A stretch of DNA of 64,000 nt from Anthonomus grandis grandis (Eukaryota > Arthropoda > Insecta > Coleoptera > Curculionidae): contig NC_065555.1 of assembly GCF_022605725.1 (NCBI RefSeq), positions 9,252,938 to 9,316,937 on the forward strand, read 5' to 3'. Positions 1 to 12,400 of the stretch are shown piece after piece (position 1 is the stretch's first letter; each line of letters starts with the position of its first letter). The translations under genes were made by a program, and so were the position numbers. The notes beneath the pieces were generated by a model. It was not told the DNA's origin, did not search any database, and saw only the letters and a list, made by a program, of their open reading frames with translations.

Positions 1-480
1 GATTGGCACGACCCTGTAAGTTTGTTTATTTTATAAAAAATATGATTGAATAGACGTTTTTAAATCATTTAATAAAGTCCATAAAATGTGAAAATATTCC
101 AATGACTTAAAATGCGGCCCAACCCACTTTAAACCAAAAAAATCAATAAAAAGCAGGTCCCATATTTCCCCGATTAGGTGCTTGAACGTGAATACATGCA
201 TCCCGCTCTTTCACAAGGAAGAAGATAACGTCGTTATAATAGGTAAACCTGTCCACTTTATTCCTCACAGTACTCTTGGAAATTTGCTGGTGTCTCTTAA
301 CAAGCCTGTGTCGTTGCACTTGGAAAATATTTATAACATATTTTAGGTTCTAAAAGTGCCGATTATTATGACGACGTAAATCATGAAAATTTCATGATAT
401 AGGTGAAAACCAGATTCAGTCTTAGTTTTACAATGCATCATACCATAATGTACAAGTAAAAAAGAATATTACCTCAGGAA
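1..480. other. No recognisable feature
   Basis: AT-rich sequence without a supported reading frame, repeat or RNA gene. Confidence 0.5.
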
Positions 481-906
481 GTAAGAAACAACTCATAATT
501 GATTGGCTTAAGGAGCATAATTTAGAATATGACGAGAAAGTGACAAAAATGGAACTTTATGAAATAATTCTTCAAAATAAAAAATTTTATCCAATAAAGT
601 GCAAACCTGACGAACTAATGGAAAGTCACGGACATTCAAGAATTAAGCCGCGTTGAAAAAATCTTGGCCACTTTTAAGAACTGGGCTAGTAGAAATACAA
701 CTTTTAAGTTGGCAGATGTTGAGGCAAAAATGTGCAGATCTGTCGGTGAGTAGAGAAGCATTTATGAGCATATCGATAAAATTAAGGAAAAATATATAAA
801 AGATCATAATCTTTTCGATAAAACTTTATATTTCCTAGAATTTACTGTAAATACTAGTTTAATAGATGAAGATCTGAAAACGAGTTCCGAAGAATCTAAT
901 CCGTAA
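481..906 (+). mobile_element. Decayed DDE transposase C-terminal fragment (IS630/Tc1-related)
   Basis: Reading across frame breaks gives KQLIIDWLKEHNLEYDEK, then MELYEIILQNKKFY, then DELMESHGHS. This is the order seen in a common insect DDE transposase family, where a conserved RLPPYHC block follows; that block is destroyed here. A further in-frame stretch (ASRNTTFKLADVEAKM, later IYEHIDKIKEKYIK) resembles the family's C-terminus and ends at a TAA near 906. Several stops and frameshifts make it a pseudogene. No terminal repeats were found. Confidence 0.55.
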
Positions 907-1591
907 AATTTAATAATATATGTATTATATATCATATTATGTAGGATTTTATGAGCAATAAAATTTATGAACCCTTATTCGGAATTTTATTTTTAATATA
1001 AACAATTATTGCTTTTGTTTAATATCTTTAATAGCTGAAGAAAGAAAAGAAACAGATGTTTTAAAACATATTTTAAAAATTTATTTTAGTTTTAAACATT
1101 TTTATAACAAGATTTCAACAGATTTAAAAAAAAACTTAGAGGATATATTATTAAATAATGATTAGATTAAAGAATATCAAATAATGTTTGCATCATAATG
1201 AGTATAAAACAAAAACATACTTTTTAATACGTAATGAAAACGTTATTTTATGGATCTAAAGAAATATCTGTACGTAACGCTAACACTTATATCCACATAG
1301 GCATAAATAAAGCAAAGAAAAGTATAAATTTATTTAAAGCTATTTTAAATTCAATTTTTTAAATAATAATTTAACACAATGCACCCTCCGACACTGATTG
1401 TGTCGGAGTATTTTATGGACTCTATAATATCGCATCTTGTAAGCACTATTATATGGGAGATTTCTGCAAGGTAAGGGGTAAACTTTCACTACGTTTTCTT
1501 TAAATAAATTCGAGAAGAAAATGTCCCATAAACATGGGTCCGCAAATGCTTCTTCATCAAGATATATTTTTTTAATTTTAAAATCTTTTCT

Positions 1592-1720
1592 GGCCCCCCT
1601 CGTTCATCGGATTTAAAGCCTTTGGACTATTAATTGTGGGAGCGATGAAGAGTGAAGCATGGCGATAAATTACATACCAGGGCTAAACTGCTTCCTAAAA
1701 TTACTAATCGTAAAATTCAT
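1592..1720 (+). mobile_element. Mariner-type transposase relic
   Basis: Translation gives PPRSSDLKPLDY followed by a stop and LWER. This is recognisably the last catalytic block of mariner-like transposases (usual form PPRSPDLTPxDxxLWG). Only about 100 bases can be read. No ends are seen. Confidence 0.45.
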
Positions 1721-2475
1721 AAATTAACTGGATAAGGAATTTTCAACTAAATTGATACTACGAGAATAAAAGCAAAGTGCTAAATAATTAACTTTTTTTT
1801 GATGAATTTTGGGATTTGCTAACTGCAAACACATTTTTTCAACACATTTAGACCTGGTTCTCGTGTCTTCTTCACTGCCATAATATAGTAGACATATGGT
1901 CAGTGTTTACATTTTAAACCTTGGCAAACCTTTCGGTGTGGTTCTTAATTGATCCTTAAATATATTTGATCTTATTTTAATAAAAACCCATCAGAATCCA
2001 AGAAATTAGGAGCCCTGAGATACCAGGCCTTCCATACTGCATTATTTATACTTTACGGTACTATATATACTATATACCTAATAGCTAGCCTTAATCAAAA
2101 ACCCTGTATAATATACAGATTATTCCATAATTTTTTTTTGGATAATGCGATGCTCGTGTATTTTTTTAAAGCAAACAATAAATATAAGTATACACATATA
2201 AACAGATATACTTATTCTTTCTCAGATTCATCATGGGCAAAATATTAATTTACAGATAAAGAACTTGTATTTAATCTAACTATATTTTAAAAAAATTATA
2301 ATATCCATAATATAAGACTAAATCCACAGGATAAGAAATACGAGTTATTGAAAACAGGGGTACAAGGGTTACCCAAAAATAAAAAGCATGGGCGGAGTTT
2401 GTGTCGTACATGTTTTTGCCACTAGATAATAAATAAATTTTGATTTCTACTCGGTTAAAATGCTGCTAAAACTGT

Positions 2476-2800
2476 TTCAATATTGAAAACCTGCTTACAA
2501 AGATAATACAAATAATGCTATAGGAAAGACTCAAGTATATGAGTGGCTTTCTCGGTTTACGAATATAATTAATGTTTAAAAATATGATTGATGACCAACT
2601 TCGTTCTGGACGTCCATCGACCTCCCGAATCGATGAAATTATTGAAACAATTCGAGATCTTGTGCTCACAGATCATCGACAGACTATAAAATTGATCAAT
2701 TATTAAAGAGGAATGGGTTGGGTTGGAGCTCGATTCAGCGAAGTTTAACGCATTATTTGAAAATGAAGGGGACTGCAAATCAAAAAGAGTATGAAGTTAC
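2476..2800 (+). mobile_element. Mariner transposase N-terminal relic
   Basis: Across a frameshift the plus strand reads KTQVYEWLSRF, then DDQLRSGRPSTSRIDEIIE and IRDLVLTDHRQTIK. This is the helix-turn-helix and GRPS linker of mariner transposases. It is followed by a degenerate stretch and no catalytic domain. The fragment lies just 3' of the dalao stop codon, in its possible 3' untranslated region or beyond. Confidence 0.6.
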
Positions 2801-3441
2801 AACATACATGTTATGTTTTAAAACAACATCTTGAAATTGATCCAGATGTTTTATTTCCATACATGAAGAGGGGCATCAAAAGACACTGATTAGACAACAT
2901 TGAAACAGAACGAGGGAGGAGCTGTCAGCAATTTCCAAAAATGACTACAAAAAATGTTTTAGTAGAAGAACTACAAAAGAGCGAGACAAACGTAACAGAG
3001 AGAAAAAAGGCGACAAGACTGTATTGTTAGATTTTAAAAAACATTCCCTTTTTTTGGTACCCCTTATAATTTTGTCGCAACCTAAAAGTTTACTAATGCG
3101 TTGCTAGTTTTAATTTAAAGAGAAATTTTTTCGGTACCCAGGGATCACAGGACTACGTGTTTAAAACCTTAATTATTCTTTATTGATATATATTATGTAA
3201 CTAACCTCTCGAATATTAATATATCTAGATATTACATAATCTTCACAAATCACCAGAATTCATTCAGAAATAATTTTTAAAGGATTTGCATACGGGCTGA
3301 TGGAAGGTAACCTTCTCACTTATATTCGAATACTCATGTCCAGAAAAAATGTACAACAAAAAATAAAGAGCGGCTATTAAAAAAGGATTCTAAGTAAATA
3401 TACGTAAATAATATGTCCTTACTTTACATTACATATGAAAA

Positions 3442-6400
3442 TTATTTTACCTGCGGTGGATATTGAGGATATCCTTGGGGAGGATAATGGCCGTAACCAG
3501 GATACTGGCCTGGTTGAGGCGGATAACCTGGTTGGTGAGGAGCATATCCTGCCGGTTGTTGTCCAGGAGGATAACCATAACCTTGATGTGGTGGTGGTCT
3601 AGCTGGTAAAGGTACCCCTTGTTGGTGTGGTGTTGGAGACCCTACATATTTTATTACTAATAGATAATGCGTATTTTTATATTTAAATTAAAGGGTCGTT
3701 CTCCAGAAAGCATATTATTAGATACAAAGAAACGTAGTAGCATTCACTTACATTTTAAGATATAATTGTTAAATTAAAAATTATTCTAGAGTGGTAAGAC
3801 CAATATTAAGAACAAGATATGACATGGAAGAAAAGACTCTGGCTGTGTTGATTTGTATTTAATTTAAGGAATGCATCATCTATATAGAATAGGCTTTGTT
3901 AAATACATAGGAGGACTTGTCACAAATAGGAATTGTTTGGCAAAAATATGTTCTTTATAAGGTGGAGCTTCAGGAATAATTTTTTAGAGCCAAGATCTCA
4001 GTGATGTTGATTTCTTGAATTTTAAGCATGATTTAGTTTTTTTTGCAATCTATTATAGGTATCTACTATAGAGCTTGAAGACATACAAGTTTTAACAGTA
4101 AACAGTAAGTTTATGTAGAACAAAAATTTACGTTGGGCTGGAATTACTAGTACATTACAAAAATGTGCACTGTATACATGAGTTTCCAAGTTAAATGTTA
4201 TTAATTTGACGGTAAAAAATATATATGTGACGATTGCGATAAGAAAGACCTTAATGATGACCTTATTTCATCCCAGGTTGCTACCTTTTTATGCAAATTG
4301 CAAACTAAGGATAATGACCGGAATTACCGGAAATACTTGCAGATAGATAAGAAATTGTGAATATAGAAAAACTAATTTAAGATTATATTAATTATATAGG
4401 AGTTAAACCAGTAATGTGAAGTATTTAAAAGTATTTTAAGTGTTTAGACAAGTCGTACTTAAAAGGTTTCTTTTGACGACTACCTTGCTCAATTATTTAA
4501 CTTAAATATTTTACAGCATAACTAATTTTTCTTTTTTGAAACAAGTAAAAAATTATTGTACAAAATTAAATATAAATTTACTTTAATAGTTTAATACTAC
4601 TTTAAAAAAAATTAATATAACCAAAATAAGCAACGTCTTATCTTGCTTGCTTATTCCAAATAGTTTATTTTGATCGCACCTCTTCAATTTCATTGTGTGA
4701 CAGTCTATATCTACATCTATAAACTCCTAAGATTATAAATTTTAAGAAAATCCTTGTCAACAATAACTAAATAAATAGATATGACATGAAAACCAACAGA
4801 TTACTCAAGCCCAGTAAAGTGAAGCCCTCTGTTGCTACATTTTAAACCTTTTTGAACCAATTACTTGTTTTCATTTTTACGGATTAATTATTATTTAATT
4901 ATTATTTTATTTTTTTTTCTATCGATGCAAACGATAGTATTTTTAAGTAAATTATTCACTAAATGTAAATAATACCCATGAACTTTAAATAAACATATGC
5001 TTATATCCGGAGCCTCTTTAACCCCAAAATTATTTAGGAAAGAGGTAAAGAAATTGTTAATTGAAAAGTATTGAAGAATAGAGAGTTTTAAGGTTTGTTG
5101 TCCTTTAATTTATACTCTTTAGGCAGTTTGCGGTTATTTGTTGTTTTTTATCCAAACAGTGGAAACCTTAAAATAAGCACTTTTAAGGTTGCAGAAAATA
5201 TCCTTTGTAATTGTGCAAAGGAGTGGAAGATGCTTGGTAGGTTGATAATATTAATTCCATGCCTATACATTGTGCCATAACTTAATACCCATGGCTACTG
5301 GACTAAACATTAACAATGTATTTTGTAAAATATTTAGTTTAAAAATTTCTGAACCAATTATAAAAGTTCATAAATTTTCTCGCGTTGATGATTTTATAAT
5401 AGGTTTTGTTTCAATAAACTTAATTAATAATAGACTTTTTTTTTTACTTGAAAAATCTCACCTTGATGAGGGTATTGCTGCGGGTAAGGTTGCGATGGCG
5501 GTATCATGGGTCCTGGATGTGATGGAACTGGACCTTGTGTTGGGGGTGGATGTCCCGGGTGAGCTGAAGATCCAGTTGGTCCACTGTGTGGTGACGGCAC
5601 ACCTGGTGAACCGCTCGAACCTTGGGGTGGAGCTGGGTGTCCCTATAAGACAGAAATACATTTCATACTAGGTTACAAATGTATGTAATTATCATGCTAC
5701 AACTGCTTGTATGTGTTTAGCACTAGTAAAAAAGAGAGCCCCAAAATCCGATAAAGAAGTACTTTTTTGGGTTTCAGACAGGGTATTTTTCTTTAGGATT
5801 TAAACCAGCAACAGTAATTCTACTCCACAAAGGTAAAGTTAGATTCATAAACATTAAACGAAACTTCTGAAAAGGAAGGTCTTTATGCCAACCTAAATGG
5901 TAGTAGAGAAGTCGGCTACCACCGCTTTCTGTGATTTATCAGTATAATTTATTCGATTAATCACTAAATTCAACAATTTGGAAAAAAGTTTGGTATACTA
6001 TACTGTGTGACACTTTCTTAGTTTCATCATACTTATCTAATCAAAAAATGCTTCGGATGCCTCTAAAAGGCCGGCACCAAAGCTTACTTAGGTTTGTCAA
6101 TCTTATATATCTTGATGACATTATTATCAAATAATTTTCATTACCTGAACTATGAAATGTAGATATTAGTGGATAAGCCACCATTCAGGTTATTCCGGTA
6201 CAGTTTTATCATTGTTTTTTTATTACGAATTTTAGAGTGTTTAAAAATTACTGTTCTGTGACGTTAAACATTGTTCTGAACCATTAAACATATTCCTTAT
6301 TATACCATTAAATATATTCCATATGTAACTGTTTATGTACCTATCCTAATATTATTATTACAATGTTTCTAAGAAAAAAACTAAATAAGCGCAAACTTAT

Positions 6401-9400
6401 TACAAAAAAACAAAGGCTATGACCTTCACTTTAATCCAGCATTTCGATTGTAGCAGTGAAGATTATAAAAGACGGGCGTGTAGTAATAGTTATATAGAGA
6501 AAGTACAACGTGTAAAATATCTGGACCTTTTTGGTGACTGATGAAAATTTAAATTAATAAAATCACGTTCAAATTCAAATCTTTGAACTTAGCATTTTAA
6601 GTAATAGCCTCTTAAAATGCTAAAAATAATATATTATTCATTAATAAAATCTATCATGAAATATGGTTATCTGGGGTAATGCATCAAAAATTACGGAAAA
6701 TACTTTATATGGTGCTTCGGGAGGAAAGGGAAATATTTTTGGAACATAAGGTCAAAATAACATAAATTAACCCATATGTTTTAATCCGATTCTCAACCAT
6801 TTCAGAAATAATCGGTTCTAAATTTTTTTTGTAAGATTTTTTATTTTAAAAGCAACACAAACAGACACTATTAAAAAAATAAAACTCCACTAATTTAAAA
6901 TGTTTTCGAAAATACCCCCACCAACTCCAAGGCAAGCTGCAGCACGTTTGTTAAGCGCTCGTGTTGCACGTTTAATTGCTTGGTGATTGTTTTTAATAAT
7001 ATTTGAAGCATTCAAAATTTGATTATGGAGTCCTTCTACATTCCAGAGGCAATAATCCAGTGGATTTAAGTCTGGTGACCTCGGTGGCCAAACATGAGGT
7101 CCTCCTCTGCCAATCCAACGATCAGGAAAACGATCGTCTAAGAAATTACGCACTCGGCGACTAAAATGAGGCGGGGCTCCATCGTGTTGAAAATACATTC
7201 GGTGTAGAACAATTAGCATTTAATTTAATAAATTTAATTATCAATCAAACTAACAACCATGCTTGTCAAAACTACCAGTCAATTAAAATAGGTATTAACA
7301 AACAATGATGAAATACCTGCAACGTGAATTAGAAATACAGAGAACGTAATTATTCAAAAATTTACAAAAAAAAAATTTAGTAGAGCTGATTATTTCAGAA
7401 ATGGTTAAGAATCAGATTAAAATATATGGGTTAATTTATCTTATTTTGACCTTTAGAATATGTTTCCAAAATAATTCCCTTTCCTCTAGAAAAAGCAAGA
7501 GAAAGGATAGAAACAGACATTGAAAATTTACTAAGCTAATAAATAAATGCTTTTTACCAGAACTAAAGGCTTACATGGTGATTAAGAGGTAAACCTCCTC
7601 CATGTGGTGGTGCTCCATGTGGACCAGGTAGCGCTCCATATGGCGAATGTGGAAGTTGAGGTGCTGGAGGACCCTGCATAGGTTGAGGGCCAGGAGAGGC
7701 ACGTGGCGGTTGTTGAGGAGATTGAGCCCTCGGGCCAGCTTCTAATTTTTCTGGAGGCTCTTTGGGTGACACACTAGACGCTTGTGGGGATCCAGCGGAA
7801 CCCGCTGGTGAAGTGTCCATGGGTTCAGGCTCCGCTTGTCCGTTTTGCTGTGCATAAGCATTGGCGGATGCGGAAAGTTCAGCGGTTCCATTAAGGACCG
7901 GTTTTTTAGGTTCCTCGTGGGTTCCTTTGGTGCGTTCTTTTTTAAGTAAGTCATACTGCTTTTCTACCATTTTTATGAAAGTGTCTTCGTCAACTGCAGG
8001 TTTGGAGTGCTGTAAATTGAAAAAATAGAAACCCTTAGCAAACCAAGGTTAGCTGGCCCATTACTTTTCACAGGACTGTGGAAAATAATTCCATTTAATA
8101 GCCATGTTTATTTGATCAGCTCTAAAATGATCAATTTCTTTACTTTATAAACATCCAGTTTCTTATTATCCAAAAAGAAATTTTTGAGCGAAAGAAATTT
8201 TAGAATTGAAGTGACCTGAAAAAACTTACTGGCAGCTTAGCTGATAAAAGTACCTAGCTGATAAAAGAAGTTGAACACATCGATTTTATGTTTTACTGCA
8301 GTAGTAGTATCTTTTATTTATTAAATGCGAAAATTACTGATGTAATGACCTGAGAAAATAATTCTTTATATTTCGCAGCAGGATTAGGAACTTAAAAATT
8401 ATTTCTAGCAATTTGTTTTAACCACTTTTATTAAACGACTTTTTCCCAAAACTCCTATATTATTAGAGGCCCAAGTATGGTACCTCGCCACATTTGATAA
8501 AACTGTATAATAAGAAACCGTAAAAAAACACAGAATTAAGAAATTATAAAATATTACGCAAAAATAATGAGTGATATAAAATTAATGCTAATATAGTTCC
8601 GGTCTCAAAAATATAATTGAGAAACTTTTTTATGGCGTTTTTCAACTTTGTTTCACCTATAATAAAGGCTTCTTTGATTAATATGAACGACTTTTTTCAA
8701 CTTGCTCGAACTGTTCCTTAAAAGTTATGCAATTAAAGAGAGCGGCTATAATTCTTCAAGTTCGTTAAATTCGTAAGTTAAAAATTTATATAGTCTTGAA
8801 ATATGCGCATTAAAAAGTAGAAGTTACCATTGCCAAGTGGAACATTAGCATGACAAATTGTTTTAAGTTAATATCGTAAAATGTGAAGACATGGTTTAGA
8901 ATACCATTAAAATTGTACATATTTCGGGCTTTATTTACTTAAGTTGGATGAGGGTTTAAGTAAAATACAAGCCGCTTAAATCTTTTTTTCTTTATTGCTA
9001 ACGTTTCGGGCTATATTAGCCTTAGCCCCTCTTCAGGCCGAACAGAAAAAATGTTTACAGTATAATAGAACATTGGTGGATCATTTCCATTATTACAAGA
9101 TTAATGTTGTTGCTTACACATGAATACTTTGGTATATATCCTCAAATTCTAGACACTTAATGGAATCATCAAAAGATACACCAATGTTATACTATCAAAC
9201 AGAAGCCTTGATTTTTTCTGTTTGCTCTGAAGAAGGCCTAATATAGGCCGAAACATTGGCAATAAAGAGAAAAAGGTTTAAATGCCTTGGATTTTACTTG
9301 ATCCCACGTCCAACTTAGCTCTTAAATCTCAAAACAACTAAGCTGGGTCACTAAAATAACATATTAATATAATTTCGATAACAATTGTGCAGTTTACCCA

Positions 9401-12400
9401 GGCAGATCTAAACTTAATTGTTATTCTAACTTTACATAATTATTTGAAACACTTTAGGGAAATAAGTTTTTAATTTCTTGAAAGATTAAGAAAGTTAAAC
9501 GTCTCCTTGGTTCTTTAAATTATTAACTAAATTATCTATTTCGCTGTTTCTGTTTCTTTTATAGTTTCCAAGATCAAATATATGCTCCTTCAAAATGACC
9601 CCATAATCAAATTAAAACCTTTCAAATTAGATTCCTACTAAAAGTATGTTTTTACCTTGTTGAACTTAAATATAAATTAAAGAACTACACTAAATACCAA
9701 CAAAAATGTGTTCATATACTACCCATGTCGTTTCATTACCTTTACCTTTTTCAGTTCCTCCTGGAACTGCTCGCTACTCTCAACGAATTTTCTCTTTTTG
9801 GCCTCGAATTTCTCTTCGATCTGTTGCAACTCGGCTTCAAGCTTCTTTTGGTGCATTGTAAGTGACTGTACTTGTCTCTACAAGAACAATTATTTTTTTC
9901 AATATTAAATTCGAACGAACTTTTAACAGTTAATTTATGGGTTATTTTCAGAAAATAATTCAATCAAAATACTCTTTATTATTTGAATACAGATTATAAG
10001 TATGAAGATTTAACAAAAGACTATTGACTAATTGTCCCTATAACATCTTCACCCTTTTGTAACATGTCATATTACAAAAGGGTGTTTCTGCAAGGACGTC
10101 CGATTTGAATTTGCCGCCATTTTGTTTGTGCAAGTAGAATAACTTGCTTATAAAGTAATATTAAAATGACCACTATTTAATTATTGTGAAAACTTACTAA
10201 GGGGGAAAACTCAAGTGGGGATAATTATGCAGAAACAGTTCACAAATTACGTAAGTTGTTTGGTGACAATATCGCGCCTAGCGAGGCAGTTCGCCGTTCA
10301 ATTTAAAAAAAATGAGGTAAAATTCGCATTTCTGAAGCTGTAACGCCCTTATGGAGAAATCATAGCAGAGGTTTAAAGAAATTTAATGGAGCTATCAGGC
10401 TGGTTAGGCACTTATCCGGATTTGATCATTTGGTGGAGAAGGATCTATATGAGCTCCAGTTAATAAAAGACGTAATTAGTAGAGCAACACAGGGATCAAA
10501 GGTGTTTACCTCGATTCATTTCAAAGAAGGGTTTCTACCATTTTTATAAAGGTATTATCATACAGAGAAAGCGGAAGCACACAGGTGTAAAACAGCATTT
10601 GAGTATGATGGTAGAGTCTATGAACGGAACAGCATGGTTATGAGATTTAAGAATTCCCCGCACATAATGGAGAGAGGGATGCATAATATTTTAGGCGAGT
10701 TGAGACGGAATGTAGTAGAAGTATACATGGATGATATGGTTATACAAGCAAAGGACGAGAAAAGTCATGACGAGGTATTAGAGAAAGTTGTAAAGAGGTT
10801 TAAAAAGCGTGGTTTGAAGATAAGTCCGACTAAGATTTGATTTGCAACAAATGTTGATCGAATTGATTTGAAAAGATCTGTGTTTGCACGCATACAAGGT
10901 TCAGTTGACCAAGAAATCAATGGCAATAAACCATGTTCAGCACAGTGGATTGTTTAATTGAGCGCTGGAACACCACAAAAATAGATAACGATTACTTAAA
11001 GATAATATATGCTCGCATTTTTAACTGAACCATGACAAAAAAGGAAGAATAAACAGAATTCCTCGAGTAATACTAGAAGATTCATCCCCCGCGAGTTACC
11101 GTTTGGTGCGCCTATTAGACAGGGACAGCGAAATGTGGAGTGGGGTAACGCGAAATGGAAACAGAGTTTCAGTTGCTTCAGTTGGACCCAATTTAAATTG
11201 ATATGGATCCGCCACATCAAATCAAAACAAAATAGTTGAACGCTTTAAAGAAAAGATAGGGCGCATTATTCGCGATTTCGTTTTGCGAAAATATTATCCA
11301 GAATTTTAAGAAAAAGATGACGATGTCCAAGAGATTTGGTGGCTACCTCACTAAAAATTGTGGTTTTGTTGAAAATTGAATCTTGCGCTCTTTTTGAGAC
11401 ACATCAACTATATTGGTCACAACTCCTTAGTATAAAAAATTATTGAGAAACGTATTTAAGTTACATAGAAACTAAACTCAAACATTAAAATTCCAAGCGT
11501 CATGCTTGAGGAGGTCATTTGGTCATTCGCCGTTAATTTTTTCACTTTTTTTCTTAAATTGCGTCTCCATATTAATTGGGATTGAAAAATATTAAATATA
11601 TCTCTTTTCAGATAACAATTAAAATGCCGTTTCAAAATAAATCAATAAAGTTCATGATTTGTTTTTAAATAAAAGACTGTATGCAGATTTTGCCTATGGG
11701 GTAAAAGGAGAAAGTGGGATTTGTTACATACACTTAGCAAATTATAATCTTTTTCCGTGGTGGAGTGATTTTTGTCAAACCTATTTTCTTTATTATTGTG
11801 GATAAGTACATATTTAATGCGTAAGTATTATTATTATTAACACTATTTTCACATATTCCGGACAGCAGAATTATGGAGTTTGAAAGACACATATTTAGAG
11901 TGCATACATCATTGGAAAAGAGTTGCGGTGGAAACGACGTTGTAAGGGATTATCCTTTGAAATTGGAAACTTTTCGAATAATCAATACTATAACGCAAAA
12001 GATCCATTATACTTGCATTTTTGACTTTTTTAAGTATTTAGCCCTAATGTAACTAAAAAAACAATTGAAACTAATTTTAGTTAAATTTGGATTACCTACA
12101 TGTTAATCTTTAATTAAGAGCATGTTTGATTGTTTTAATCTTCTAAGTAATAAGTACCTTTAAAACTTGCATTCTCCCAGTAGTCACTACTGATCGTACG
12201 TCGGGAACGACAGAATCCGAAAAAATCTCGTTAATTAGCCTGTGGTTTCTGAGATATCTGGCATAGGCAAGATGTTTTACCGAGTATCCATCATCTTGGT
12301 CTAAATAAAATCACAAAAATAAAAAAAAAATACAAAGTAAACAAACAAATACCGAACCTTCTTCATCCTCAGCAGGTTGAATTTCAATTCTTCTGTCTGC

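Noticed and set aside
5270..5671. 133-codon plus-strand open frame
   Set aside because: It lies antisense to the dalao exon 5462-5642, whose GC-rich Pro/Gly coding keeps the other strand open; no motifs.
6040..6130. YLDDIIIK-like stretch suggesting an LTR-element RT
   Set aside because: It is only eight residues, with no flanking RT motifs in frame; too short to call.
7742..7954. Second minus-strand frame of 70 codons
   Set aside because: It is an out-of-frame shadow of dalao exon 7575-8009.
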